Below are positions 10,205 to 23,427 of a stretch of 64,000 nt of DNA, piece by piece (the stretch's first letter is position 1; each line of letters begins with the position of its first letter). A program made the translations under genes and the position numbers. Origin of the DNA: Terebella lapidaria (taxonomy: Eukaryota; Annelida; Polychaeta; Terebellida; Terebellidae). Under the pieces are notes generated by a model. It did not search any database, was not told where the DNA came from, and was given only the letters and a program-made list of their open reading frames with translations. The DNA lies in NCBI GenBank assembly GCA_949152475.1, contig OX424560.1, positions 22,135,106 through 22,199,105 on the forward strand, in the 5' to 3' direction.

Positions 10205-10740
10205 TGGACTCTATCGAGCGCAGGGGAAACTGGCGGTGGTCGTCTACGTGGCCAACATCATCGCTTTCTCTATAGAGAGCCGTTCTGTCATAGACTTGTC
10301 ACGTCATACTGGATACCCCGTACTCATTTTCCGAGGTATCGTCACAGTAAACTCTGGTGATGGTGTTCACTCGGCATCCAGTAGAACTGGACACCCAGTT
10401 CATGTCTTCACAGTAATCGTTGTAGTGCTCGACATGATTATAGTCTATCAAGTGCATGGGAAACTGGCGGTGGTCGTCTACGTGGCCAACATCTTCGCTT
10501 TCTCTAAAGAGAGCCGTTCTGTCATAGACTCGTCACATCGTACTGGATACCCCATACTCATCTTCCAAGGTATCGTCACGGTAAAGTTTGGTGATGGTGT
10601 TCACTGGGCATGCAGCAGAACTGGACACCCCGTTCATGTCTTCGCACTAGTCGTGGTGGTGCTTGACGTGACAATAGTCTATCATGCGCACGGGAAACTG
10701 GCGGTGGTCGTCTACGTGGCCAACATCATCGCACTCCGAA
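10205..10740 (-). repeat. 78-codon repeats, last block (exact 234-bp period)
   Basis: The word AACATC[A/T]TCGC lies at 10254, 10488 and 10722, an exact 234-bp period, with no linker between units. Plus-strand translation is open across the full block (10236-10796), giving ESRSVIDLS..RTGYPV..RTGHPVHVF..HGKLAVVVYVAN repeats. Minus-strand translation carries a single TGA per unit and joins in frame to the acidic N-terminal segment at 10741-10886. Confidence 0.85.
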
Positions 10741-10886
10741 TCGGAATTCAGGCTTCTGATGTCGTAAGGCTGAACTGCCTGAAGGTTGGGAACTGACTCA
10801 GAATCGGAATCCTTAGAATCCTCCTCCTCGTCAGTATCCGAGCTGAACTCCGCAACCGAACTCAGACTCGAATCTTCTATGTACAT
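10741..10886 (-). CDS. Acidic N-terminal segment leading into the 78-codon repeats
   Basis: The minus frame starts at an ATG (10884-10886) with MYIEDSSLSSVAEFSSDTDE and continues as a Ser/Asp/Glu-rich stretch, then LNSDSECDDVGHVDDHR, running straight into the first repeat. The frame is open to 10647, where a TAG replaces the Tyr codon seen in other units. A low-complexity acidic start with an ATG is what one expects of a real N-terminus and is the best argument that minus is the coding strand of the array. No TATA box or cap-site motif could be assigned. Could be a chance frame in a repeat; function unknown. Confidence 0.45.
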
Positions 10887-11283
10887 TCATGCCTCTTGAG
10901 TTTTTCGTCACCTAAGTTGTGCTAGTTGAGCTTTGAACTTTCATTCTTACAGACTTCACTATACATGTAACACAATTATGTTTGGTATCATTTTGAAGTA
11001 TAGAAAAAAAAGCTATCCCTCCGTTGAGTTTGATGAAAATATCTATACGAAAACACTACCATTTTTTCATTTTAGTGCTCGAAGACTTTTGCGAAACCAA
11101 AAGCATCAGCCATCAGCGAGCCGTTTGGATCGACAGTCAATGGGCTCGCTATTATAGGTCCGTGCTTTATAAAAACCCTAGCATTAGAAAGAATCATCAC
11201 TGTTGTGCACAAAACGGCTTTAAAGCTGATCCTGATTATGATCGACCTTGTGTGCTCTCCCTTGCGATCTTTATCCTGATATA
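10887..11283. other. No gene seen
   Basis: Unique-looking flank between the coding-like repeat array and the TA-flanked element. A plus frame at 11024-11356 crosses into that element and is not credible. Confidence 0.5.
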
Positions 11284-11907
11284 CCGTAATGGCCCGAAAT
11301 ACCGCCGGTTCTCGTTTACCCGCCAGCCTTGTTTAGCGCCAGGCGTATGTCTTTAAAAGCATTAAGAAGCGCCGGTCTCGAATTAGCGCCGGCTCAAATA
11401 ACCGCCGGGTGTAAGTCGATGTACCGTTGCACCTAGCACGTGGGTCCCACGGAGATTGCAATTGAAAACACAAGTGTGAAACAACACAACTAGCATTTAC
11501 TTACCGAAATGAGATTTTGATTATGATAATGAACACCTGCAAACAAATTAGGTGATGCAGTTGAGCAGCTGCAGCTATATACATGTATATAATTGTATTG
11601 ACTAATTTCTACTTACAATGATATCCATTCCACAAATCCCAACATCACGTCAGCAAAATATGAATAACCATTGCCATATATCTTAATCCCAACAATATGT
11701 CAGCAAAATATATTATAAAAAATAATAAATATTAAATACCGTGAAGAAAATTGGTGTGTTCACGCACACAAGCTTTCAAAATATATCGTTTTTGCTCATT
11801 GCATTATTAAGCACCGGCCTCGTTCACCCACCGGCCTCTTATTAGCGCCGGGGGTGAAACACGTCAAACACTACTAAGCGCTGGGGTGGTATTTCGGGCC
11901 ATTAAGG
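11284..11907. mobile_element. Non-autonomous DNA transposon with TA target site
   Basis: The left end CCGTAATGGCCCGAAATACC (after TA at 11282-11283) matches the right end in reverse complement, CCTTAATGGCCCGAAATACC (before TA at 11908-11909). Internal to both ends are inverted TTAGCGCCGG / CACCGGCCTC motifs, giving TIRs of roughly 100 bp of mixed quality around an AT-rich core with no ORF. TA duplication suggests mobilisation by a Tc1/mariner-like or similar enzyme; superfamily is inferred from the target site only. Confidence 0.7.
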
Positions 11908-12223
11908 TAGACGATCTGGCTACAAAGAAAATATTGAACTGCTCTTTCTTTTTTCCAATGAGAAAGTTGTACATGATTTTCTCGCCACAACCATATGCAG
12001 ATATTTGCACAGATACTTGTTTCACTAAGTATCAACTTCGTGGTCCACCATGAGCTTGATACGCTGCCACACCCTTTCCGATTTCTACTTGCGATGCTTC
12101 GCCTCGTGTAGCCAAGTACTTTGACCATTCTTCCAGGAAGCCAACGACAATAGGATTCAATAATGAGCATTTTATAGTCTAGGATCACCGACTGGTCTCT
12201 CTGACTGCACAATTATTTTCCCC
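11908..12223. other. No gene seen
   Basis: Flank between two repeat structures. The minus frame at 11874-12212 overlaps the transposon end and shows no recognisable motif. Confidence 0.45.
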
Positions 12224-13153
12224 GGCAGACCTGTTCTTTTCGACACATACTCAACTCCCGAGAGGCATACAGCTCTATATGCAACCATTGTTCGGTGCAG
12301 AGAAACTGTTCAGACGCATTGCGGATGCCAAGGTCATAGGAACACATGTTTTTGTTTTCAAGTATTCAATGTCTTGTTCTATGTTGTCTCGTGCCATCCA
12401 AGAGATCTGTCAATGAACTTCGCTATCAGCTTTGGTGCGCATCGAAAGCCTCAGCTGATACAGCTAATTTACCATTCTGTAGGGAAAGCCTGCGATGGCA
12501 CGGTCTACAGAGCCAACTATCATGTGTCGTGTGGGCCAGAGTCTGGTTCCACGTTGAGATGAATTGCAGCCATAGCAACAACAACGCAAAAATGTAAACA
12601 ACATGAATGTGTTAGTCGGGCATGTACGGGGGGTCCCTTTGCACCCCCCCCCCCCCCCCATGATCCTCCAAAACCAACTTTTTTCTCAGGCAGACCTGTT
12701 CTTTTCGACACATACTCAACTCCCGAGAGGCATACAGCTCTATATGCAACCATTGTTCGGTGCAGAGAAACTGTTCAAACGCATTGCGGATGCCAAGGTC
12801 ATAGGAACACATGTTTTTGTTTTCAAGTATTCAATGTCTTGTTCTATGTTGTCTCGTGCCATCCAAGAGATCTGTCAATGAACTTCGCTATCAGCTTTGG
12901 TGCGCATCGAAAGCCTCAGCTGATACAGCTAATTTACCATTCTGTAGGGAAAGTCTGCGATGGCACGGTCTACAGAGCCAACTATCATGTGTCGTGTGGG
13001 CCAGAGTCTGGTTCCACGTTGAGATGAATTGCAGCCATAGCAACAACAACGCAAAAATGTAAACAACATGAATGTGTTAGTCGGGCATGTACGGGGGGTC
13101 CCTTTGCACCCCCCCCCCCATGATCCTCCAAAACCAACTTTTTTCTCAAGGTT
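12224..13153. repeat. 465-bp tandem duplication
   Basis: Two nearly identical units (start word GGCAGACCTGTTC at 12224 and 12689, offset exactly 465). They differ by a few substitutions and in a poly-C run (15 versus about 9). The last ~73 bp of each unit is the end of the long-TIR element (GTCGGGCATGTACGG), so the duplication copied host flank together with a transposon terminus. The identical 83-codon frames at 12346 and 12811 reflect the duplication, not a gene. Confidence 0.9.
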
Positions 13154-14471
13154 TTTTAATACTAATAATTATTACATGTCTCCGGTTGCGCATCCATTGC
13201 AAAAATTGGTTTTCGGGCCATTTTTCAAAATGGCCGCCCCGCGAAATCTCAAATTTTGAGATTGCTTCACTTTAAGCTGCATAGGTCTACAAAATAAAAT
13301 CTTTGTTACCATTTGCTGCTCATTGTAGGGGCCCTATACACTGTACATGAGAAAACAGTGGTTAAATAAACATTTATAATATGAATATGTCCATAAATCC
13401 AAGATGGCCGCCAAATTTAGATGATTTTTCACTAAAATGTCCATAACTTAGGACTGAGTCAACCTAGGATGTTCATTTTGGGGTCTATACCTAGGTTTTC
13501 ATATACAGGAAATCCATTTAGACCAAAATAAATACAATCAAGCTATTTCTTTTGATACATGCATCCAAGATGGCCGCCAAATTTAGATAATTTTTCACTA
13601 AAATGTCCATAACTTTGGACTGAGTCGTCCTAGGATGTTCATTTTGGGTTCTATATCTAGGTTTTCATATACAGGGAATCCATTCAGACCAAAATAAATA
13701 CAATCAAGCTATTTCTTTTGATGCATGTACACCTGCACACATGGTACACGCTACACATTCATTTAGATATCTCTCGAAAATAGCCCCCTTGACACCCCTA
13801 TGGTCTCAATTGTGGATATTGCTTGGATATTTCTGATAGAGACTTTTACTGATTTGCAATCCCAATAAATTATTGAACAAATAGAGCTTGATTTGATTAG
13901 TTTTGTTAATTAACAGAAATCCAAGATGCCTGCTAAACACACCCCGAAAATTCAAGTTCGTAACTAATTGTGCTATAAAGATGTGTGATACTTACTTTCA
14001 AGGGTATTTTGGTATGTAGATTCCATTTTTGGTGTTATTCTAGCTATATAATATCAATTTAAAATGATAACAGCATCTCATTGAGATGGAAAGCAAATAA
14101 AAACATATTGTTATTATCTAAAAAATTATCTAAATTTGGTGGCCATCTTGGATTTATGGACATATTCATATTATAAATGTTTATTTAACCACTGTTTTCT
14201 CATGTACAATGTATGATGACCCTACAATGAGCAGCAAAAGGTAACAAAGATTTTATTTTGTAGACCTATGCAGCTTAAAGTGAAGCAATCTCAAAATTCG
14301 AGATTTCGCGGGGCGGCCATTTTGAAAAATGGCCCGAAAACCAATTTTTGCAATGGATGCGCAACCGGAGACATATGTAATGTTTATTAGTATTTAAAAA
14401 CCTTGAGAAAAAAGTTGGTTTTGGAGGATCAGGGGGGGGGGGTGCAAAGGGACCCCCCGTACATGCCCGAC
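13080..14471. mobile_element. 1.39-kb long-TIR non-autonomous DNA transposon
   Basis: Bounded by TA (13078-13079 and 14472-14473), with ends GTCGGGCATGTACGGGGGGT and its reverse complement. The arms of about 350 bp are highly similar and include CCATTTTTCAAAATGGCCG and CATTTATAATATGAATATG. Between the arms lie two direct 166-bp repeats (about 13395-13560 and 13561-13726), each starting ATCCAAGATGGCCGCC. There is no ORF of note. The fold is a long snap-back; the superfamily is unassigned, and TA target duplication is inferred. Confidence 0.8.
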
Positions 14472-15190
14472 TATGTGGGTTGTTTTCTAGCATCAAAATA
14501 AAATGCGCACACTGGTTTTGAGTCCGTCATCCTACTGCAGCAGAATTAATCGAGAATCAATACATATCTTTGAGGTACACTAATGGGCTTAATCGTCCAA
14601 TCCGATTGCAGGGTTTCCAATAAATATTCCCAGAAAAGGAATTATTTTGCCCATTTGATGTAAATAACAGTTGAGCTAAAATGGTATTGACATCAGGCCA
14701 GCATACCTCTTATGTGGAATCTATCATTCAAATACATATACGTGTTTTTATAACACATAGAAAAGAAGTATTCAATATTTGCTGTTTGCTACTCTTGCTC
14801 ACTCGAGTTAGTGAGTTTTACCCTGTTTTTGATTCGTTTGCAAAATGTCCAAAAACAACACGTTTTCCACATAGAGTACTCATTTTGTGAAGCGAATTTC
14901 TCATAGAAAGCTAGACGTTACACTAGCCCAGCAAGCAGTTTTGAAAAGTAGACAGAATAAGCTTTCAGAAAATAAGTTTTATTTATTACCATTTGGCGAA
15001 AAATTGGCCTCCGGCGCATCACCTGGATAACCATTTTGTGTTTTTTTTTCGTTTGGTCTACTTCTCGCATGCTCTCCAATTACACTCATGCTCAATTTGT
15101 AAATTTTAGCAATATATCGGTCAATGATGCAATGAATACCATTAAGAGCAGCTCAACATTCGTTGATTTGAGGTCACCAAAATATTTGTA
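14472..15190. other. No gene seen
   Basis: AT-rich sequence leading into the repeat array. Only chance frames. Confidence 0.5.
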
Positions 15191-18100
15191 TATATGCTCC
15201 AGGTCGTGGTGATGTTCCTCATTTTTGGCATATTAATTCTGTTTTACGTAGTTCTGTTTGGATTATTCACGTACTTTCGTTCTGACTGCATTACGCTAAA
15301 AAATACTTCAATTCCAGATGGACCCATGATAATTGTTGTCAAATTATCTGATATGGTGGTCCTGATGGATGACCCATGAGGACCGGGATGTAAGCTGGTT
15401 AAAAGGTTCTTGACACTCCCAAAGAGTGACATCATTCTCCACATCTCCGCCATGGAGAGGACACAAATGTCACCAGCCCAGTCCACGAGAGAAATAATGA
15501 AGCTGCTAGTTAGAATGATTCATTGTCTTTTCGATGGTTCCTTGTTTCACTGATCTTTGCATTCTATGTCGAGAAAAAAAATAATGTGAAATAAATCCTG
15601 CACTAAATACTTTGTAATAATAAATATATGAGTATCGAATACAACTGGAAATAGGAATCATTAGTAATGAGTATTATTAGTACTGATTAGTAACTTATAT
15701 AGATCGATTTCTGATGAACATTTCTGTGTATACGGGAAATGCCATGCACGTTGGGCTAAAACAGCAAGTTATTCCTATAGTAGGCTTGGATTTATTATGC
15801 CCCTGGATTACCCACCACTATGTTAATGAACAATCGTGCAGAACGTCGAAGGTAGTACCCTTATTATTTATGATCATGTCAGATGAAAAACAGTTTAATC
15901 CGAAAAGTAATGTGCAGCACCTAACCAGTTATTAATTCAAGTGTGTATAAACATATCATGAAGTGGAAAGAAACGATTTTATTTTTAAACATATATTTAT
16001 TTTTAAACATATCAAAACCTATCGAATCAATGGCAACATTGTATATTCATAGCTATATTGTTTATGCTTGTCATGTCTTGCAGTGACAACATGAACTCCA
16101 GAACAATGTTTGTATATCAATGCCCACAAGCAGCTTCATTGAATAATCTTTTCGACCTAAACTAATTGCAAGATTGGATCTCTGGTGTTATGGAGATATA
16201 TACCACTTGTGTCAGTTGGACACAATGAGTAATGCCTGAACCCGATCCGGTCGTCCAATCAGATCTGGGAACAGCGCCTTTGGTCTTGAATGATGAGACA
16301 TATCTCGATAAATCACGACTTGACATTGACAAGCTAGGTAACAAATACGAGTTTCATCAAAGGTACAAACGGGAATCACAAGTGTGGTGCAATGGTCATT
16401 GTTCAAGATAGATGACTTTACCGTATTTTAGTGTTCAGAGGCACGTTGCTCCTTAGGCTGTGATTATCGCTCCTTGGTGAGTATAAGGTAATGGGAGATG
16501 AGTTTGTTATAATGTGAAATTATATTAATATATTTTGTTCTGTTTGAAATTTCTGATTATTACATGGACAGCATATTCAGCTGGGTCAATTAGAGGACGA
16601 AATGATTATAAATACTGTACAAACATATATGTGTGTATGAAGCTTCCGAATAATGGTACTTTGGTAAACGTTATATCATAACATTAATGTTGACGTCTGG
16701 TTATTTACCCCCAATCGAGTGTAAACATATAGGTGGGTATTACCTAATGACCGATTCCCTTGGAAGCTTTACTTGCACTGGTTATTTGAAAAAAGAGCCC
16801 ACCCTCCTGTGTAAAGTCTGCGGGTAACTCGAGAAAAACATTACTTGTCTCTACCATAAACCGTTAATTTCCTCAGACGACTTGAGGCTATCTCAGTGAA
16901 ATTGGTAACGTTTAGCAAAAAAGAGAAACTGTCACTTTTTCAATTTTCGGTAAAGATTTTCTGTAAAGCACTTTCATCTGAAGATGGAAAAGTGGTAAGG
17001 AAAATGCCCCCCGGGGACACCACATGCTAATACTTCTGGGCTAATTTCCAACTGATACATCGGTGACCCCAAGACTCGATGGTGGAGTTGTAATTCAGGC
17101 TAAATGACCTTGAAATCAAGTCTGAGAGCTTTATGGAGGTCGAGTTAATTTTTATTCCGTGTCAGGTTCATTTCATGACTTGTTGAATCCATGTGTATGA
17201 AACTGTCTACGCAAGTGACCAACAATGGAGAAATGTTGTTGCACTTAAATGACGTCTAGTCGGTAATCTTCTTAGGCACCTCGGGTCTATTATTTCCAAC
17301 AATGATATTCAGGCAGATAAATCATCGTTTGGCATGTAACGCAAAACTCCTTTTGGTGATGTATGCTGCTACACGTCCTAGTACCCAAAGTAGATCTCAT
17401 CACTTATTAGGGATAGTAGGGGGAATCACAGCAGTGATGGAGTGGTCATATTGCAGAGATAGATGTGTCTAATACCGACTGTGTGGTTCTCAACACCACT
17501 GGTCTGCTCCTCACCGGTGATAATCACACACCAGTGAATTTCTGGAACAATATTACGATTCTTGTTTGTATAAGATTTTTTTTGTTTTTCAATTCTTCTC
17601 ATGAGTGTCATATATTAAAAATGAGAGTAGAGGTGGTCTCAGCTCTGTTCGACGTACTACCGAAGTTGTAGCATATGTCAACAAACGACAAATGATATGA
17701 CAAGGGGCACAATTCATAGTCAGAAAAAAAATGTAGTGATTATATCATTGCACATATTAAACCTATTGTATTCCCGTTAAATACGCTTGATAGCTGGGTT
17801 TCACCAGTGACCATATTTCAATATGAAGAATATGGATATGGCATTTTTTCTCAAATTGACAATTTCCGTATCTTTTTAAAACGAATTAGGCGGCATCTTA
17901 TTTAGCAATCAATTCCTTGTCTAGCCTTGTGATATCTACTTATCTTTATTCAACAGCCAATCATCATTCTTTATCCCAAAGTTTCCTCAGTAACAGGTGC
18001 CCATGCAATATTAGTGAGTCACCTTCCGTGATCACAGATGAAATCACACGCATGATCAAAGATTTTGATAATGATATAATCTTGTTCTAAATAGTTGTAA

Positions 18101-21100
18101 CCCCAATTTGTTATCACACAAAACACAGTCCATCCGATTCTTTGTAAGGTCTGCGGGTAACTCGAGAAACATTACTTGTGCCTGCCATAAACAGTCAATT
18201 TCCTCAGAAGACTTTAGACTATCTTAGGGAAATTGGCAATGTTCAGCAAAAAAAAGACACTGTCACTCTATCAATGTTTTGTCAATCTATAGATCAGGTC
18301 AAAGATACATGAGCGCGCCCTTTCCTCTGAAGAGTGTAAAGTTATAAAGAAAAATGTCCCCGTCGACACAACATACTGCTACTAATGAGATAACTTCCAA
18401 CTGGGACATATAGTATTATAGTGAATCTGTTGTTAATTAGGCTTCAGTGACTTTGTAATCGAGCAATGGAGGCTGTTGGACGTTGAGTTAATTTGATTTT
18501 GTGACAGGCTCATTCCCTGCCTCGATGAATCCATGTTGATGATACTATCTATCGAAATGAACAGTACTGGAGAAATCTTGTTGCACTTAAATTACATCCA
18601 GCCGGTAATCTCGACCCTCGGGTCTATTCTTTTCAACGATGACATTCATAGAAATAAATCACCGTTTGACATGTAACGCAAATCACCTTTTGCTCGCGTA
18701 TGCTGCTACTAGTAACCAAAGTAAATCTCATCACTTATCAGAGATAGTAGACGGAATCACAGCAGTGATGAAGTGGTCATATTGCAGTGATAGATGACAG
18801 TGTGTTAATACCGACTGTGTGATTCTCAACACCACTGGTCTGCTCCCTCACCGGTGATTATCACACTCTAGTGAATTTCTGGAACAATATGGATATTGTT
18901 GTTTGTATATGATTTTCTTTGATTCAATTCTTCCCATGAGTGCCATATATCTAAAACGAGGGAAGAGTCGGTCTCACTTCTGTCCGACGCTACTATCTCA
19001 GTGACATGTTTTACAGAAGTGACACAATGACATAGCAATTAGGCACATTTCATGTTCTGATAAATTCTCATTATATCATTACATATATCTCTCATTATAT
19101 CATTACATATATTGAATTCACTGTATTTCATTTAAAATAATGCTTGGTAGCTGGGATTCACTAGTAACTATAATTCTATATGAAGAATATGCGCATGAAT
19201 ATGGCATTGTTCCAAAAATTGACAGATTCCGCAAAACACACCAAACGGCATTTGAAACGGACTAAGAAGCATCTCACTTTAGCAATCAGTTTCCTGTTTA
19301 GCCGTATAAAATCTACTCATCATTCTTCAGCAGCCAACCATCATTGTTTATACCAAGGTTCCCTCACGGATAGGTTATGTATATGTACCTGAATGTGCCA
19401 ATAAACATGGACCTCGTACGTGCAATATTAGTGAGTCAGCTTCCCTGATCAGAGACACTGACAAGCATGTTTAAATTCATGACTCTTTCCAAAACTCTTT
19501 CAATTGTGTCGAAAGTACTTAATGTTCAACTTACTTAATGTTCAACAATGGTTAATTCCTGTAGTACCCCTCAGAATTATCTTATCAGTACTCCTAGGGA
19601 TTTGATTATCACAACATATATTAATGGAAGTAATAGATAAATGGATAGATTGATAGTAAGTGGTACTAACTTCATTAAAAAAATAAGTATGAGTTTTGTA
19701 ATCACATACGGGTTGGAACTTGAAGCGCTCAAAACCAGAATTATACACAGGTATTTTGCTAGCATCTAATCTCGCTTTTGTTAGCCTATTTCAAGATATA
19801 TTATTTGTCTGATACCTGAACAGATCATATATTTTGATTAAACTGAATTGTAGTGCCGGAATACATAATTGGTTACAGTAATCAAGCACATTCATATCAA
19901 TGTTTCAATACAAAAAATGCGGATTACATCAAGAATTTCAGTTTACTCAAATTTGAAATTTCGATTGGCACTTTGATTGTGTAAGAAGTATAACCAGAGC
20001 ATCCCGTAGACTGTGGAACCCCATATTAACTTACGAAATTGAATTTTGTTTTTATTCTTTCACCTGTATCAATGTTTTACATTTATTATATTTCATATAA
20101 GCATAAAACATTTATGGTGAGCATTACTGCAACTTACCAGCGTCCAACATCGGCCACTCTCAAGACCTTGCCGCAAGAGTCCAGATGAAAACCGTGATGA
20201 ACTTATATTCGCAAATACGATAAGGAAATTGCAAAATTAGCCATGTGTTCGGAAACAGCTTTCAAGCCCTCAAGGAAATTGGGATTTGATAAAGTTATTT
20301 AAGGGAAGTGCTGGACACTCTCGCCTGATACACATATGCCATCACAATAATCTTGTCTCAAGAAACACATTTGGCCGAATAATTCTATAAGAACATTTCT
20401 GATGGGAATTTATTTACCGGTTTTGCGGTTGTTCCATCCAAAGTGGACACGAAAGCAGCCCTATGTCAGATCAACGTTCGTATCAATGAGATTAAGGTCC
20501 TTTCCTGCGCTGTGCATGCATCAAGTAAAATGATCCATATCATCATCTTACAATACTGGGGTAAATGAAAGAAGTGGACAGCATTGAAAAGCATTGGACT
20601 CACACTGTATCGAATGTAAAACAAATATTCCACAATAAAAACACCTAAAACCTCAGAACCATAGTTGGTACTGTCCAAAGGGCCTTTGACACTGTCTCCA
20701 ACACACGGTTATTCCAGTAGTAACATGTGATTATATATAGGATATATACCGCATATATCAAGTTAAATGATATAGGAATTCCGATTATCATGTTTATTTG
20801 AAATACAGTTTTCAATGTGTCACATTTGAAGATTAGAAGGGTAACGTTTTTACATGGAAAATTATTTGCATTTCAGATAGCTGTGGTATTGGCTTCGAAA
20901 ATACACAATTTTTGTCATGACTTACAATGTACCGTGTAAATTAGGGAATGCAAACTTATTTTGATCACACTATTGTCGCCCAGTGCAAGCAATTCGTATT
21001 AATTTCCCAGCATTTTCGATCATGACAGATGGGTCTACTACATTTCCTGAAGTTCACTTGTGTATGTGTTCATTTTTGCTAGATCGAGCCTCTCATTGTT

Positions 21101-22765
21101 TGCTCTGATGTTGGCAACTGAGTATGATATTGAAGTGAATCCCATGTGGTCACAATTCGAGTTCTTAGTCGCATACATGTATTTGTCATAATGTATCTCA
21201 ATAATAACCACAATGTATGATATCACCAACGTTCATGACGGTGTACTACCATAACGATATACGTGTAATGTAGATATTGGCCAGGACGAAATCAGTCCTA
21301 TTCTGGAGTGATTGAGGTAGTGAGCCTCTGGCTGTGATAAACAGATGTTTTGTATAGTTTCAAGATGGATTCCAACCCAAACACATTAAATCAAAGTATG
21401 TTGACTCCCTCGTAGACTAGAATACAAAAAAAAAACTAGTTCTCCCTGTGGTTAAACTTTATGCTGACAGGATACTCATTGAGGAACTGATTACATATAC
21501 ATTGTAACAAAAGTTTTGATCTGGTATTTGTATTGGAGGGCTCAGGAGGTTTTGAGCATAACTGTAAATGTGCACCTACATGGTGTTATAATCATGAAAC
21601 GGGAGCTGCCGTTATGGACAAAAACAGGTTTCTCACTCACCTGCGCCACAAATCAACACAATAAACCAATTCAAAAACAAGCTTGGTATCGACTCTGATA
21701 CCTAAGGCAATAACAGAAGGGGATTGAGATGATACCAGCTTCAAATTGAAGTTTGTTATGGTCACGTAATCGTTCTGTTCCTGGGAATCTTTCGCTTGCG
21801 AGTCACACGCTTCGATGTAAGAAGAGCCTAAATATCATTCAGTCCTTTAGGACTTCAATTCTTTGTCGAATTGACTTATGTGTAATGTCAAATGAATATT
21901 TTATCTTAAGGATTGTATTTAATGCTGAACTAAAGTTAAACTAAAATGGAAGCTGCATCTTCAGTGCATTATGATATTAGCCTCACAATTCTACGATTAT
22001 TCATACCCATAAGAATACAAATCACACGATTTATTGCTCGGCACACAATGTATAAAATGGAGGTTTGGTGTCATGGGCTTAAGACTAAAGCAGGGCGGAT
22101 AATTTATCTTTCCAAGACAGGAACTTTTGAGATAGTATACGGAGTGGACAGATGTACAGGTCTGGTGTGGCACATGATATTCAGGATACTATCCGTCATA
22201 AATGTCAGCAATAAGTACATTCTTTTAAACGAAAGGTATAACGAATACAGAAGCAGTAAATCGGTGTACCTGTCCAAATTCCGTATGCTATATTCTGGTA
22301 CCAATGTCGTAATAGTTCAGGAGCCAATCATCTCACTTTATGTCGAGGGTGTAGTAAAATTGGACGTAGCACGCAAACTAGCTGTATGATAGCATGGCCA
22401 TAAGGCTGTAAGCTGTATAATAACGTATTTGAGTTTTGCGCGTTGATGCTAGTGTCGTTCACCAAGGCAAAAGTTCAAGGTCGTCCAACACTACAGCTTG
22501 TTGAAAGTGACAAATTTTCCGACAATTCAGTCGACTTCGACAAATTAAATAAACATTGAGTATCGTTCTTATACAGAGACATGACAAAATGTTGCAAATT
22601 ATACAAGGATTACTAGATATGAGTAATTCAAGCCCTCGAAACAACCCCTCGAAGCGCATATGTTCCTGGCCCCAGCAACTTTACGATGCATGTACAAACC
22701 GTCCGGACGATGGAATGTAATTGTTGCAGAAAATCAGATATTCATTACCGTTAAGGATACATTAA
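15191..22765. repeat. Low-copy block, unit A
   Basis: First full unit of the array that occupies 15.2-61.9 kb. Anchors in order: M1 15278-15410 (TTCTGACTGCATTA, GGTCCTGATGGATGACCC); M2 16200-16400; M3 17410-17560 and again 18725-18880 (GGAATCACAGCAGTGATG); M4 17815-18010 and 19165-19400; M5 20095-20360; M6 21050-21230; M7 21490-21700; M8 22250-22400. The M3-M4 part is itself tandemly duplicated within this unit (offset about 1.34 kb from 16.8 to 18.15 kb). The longest frame, 147 codons at 21946-22389 (+), spans M8 and is not kept open in the other units, so I do not call it a gene. Confidence 0.75.
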
Positions 22766-23427
22766 CCTTTTCACTACTGACCCACCCCTCAACCTCCATA
22801 CTGAGCCGATTCATGTATGAATTGATAGGATTTCTATATGTTTGATTAGTTTTATTTAAAGGTGTTCCAGAATGATTATGTGTGAAAATAAAGTCATATT
22901 ATAGTGTGATATTTCTATATAGTATATTTTTTCAACCCGTTTCATTGGTTACCGTGGAAATAAACAAAACATCTAGGGACCAAACAGATGGCTAGTTCCA
23001 TTTTCCTTATCATACAGCCATACTCGAATTTGTAATGCAATATAATCCAATACGTTTTACTTGAGTACTTATAGTCTTCTATTTTTGTAATGAAGTGTAT
23101 CTCGTGGGTTTTGATAGTGTTCACAGCATGTCAATATCTTGATTAGTTATGGAGATATTAAAGTTTTAGTGAAAACTGTCTGTAGTCCGACCCATTGTAA
23201 TCGGTACTTGTGACGTCACAAGGTTAATGACAGTTTAATTATTCAATTAACTAAACAGTCAATTAAGCTTCTAAATTTCAATCGGTGGCAATATGTATGT
23301 GCTAGTTTACTGTGTAGGTACATTCTCGGGTATATATAACATTAAATACAATCAGTGGACAGTTACCTATATATCTATTGGTTGCCAAAGTTATGGTTAC
23401 CCAGCGTAACCATGAGTAGTGAAAAGG
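22766..23427. mobile_element. 662-bp TTAA-flanked element (piggyBac-like MITE)
   Basis: TTAA at 22762-22765 and 23428-23431 flanks ends CCTTTTCACTACT and its exact reverse complement AGTAGTGAAAAGG. TTAA duplication with a short CCTTT-type terminal repeat is typical of piggyBac-mobilised elements. The interior is AT-rich with no transposase, so it is non-autonomous. Kolobok elements also use TTAA and remain an alternative. Confidence 0.75.

Noticed and set aside
8183-10740. Selenocysteine at the conserved TGA of the 78-codon repeats
   Set aside because: No SECIS-like structure was looked for successfully; shared descent from one mutated unit is simpler.
12346-13062. Two identical 83-codon plus frames
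   Set aside because: Identity comes from the 465-bp tandem duplication; no conserved domain or coding bias.
21946-22389. 147-codon plus frame in unit A
   Set aside because: The homologous sequence in units B, E and F is full of stops and indels, so the frame is not conserved.
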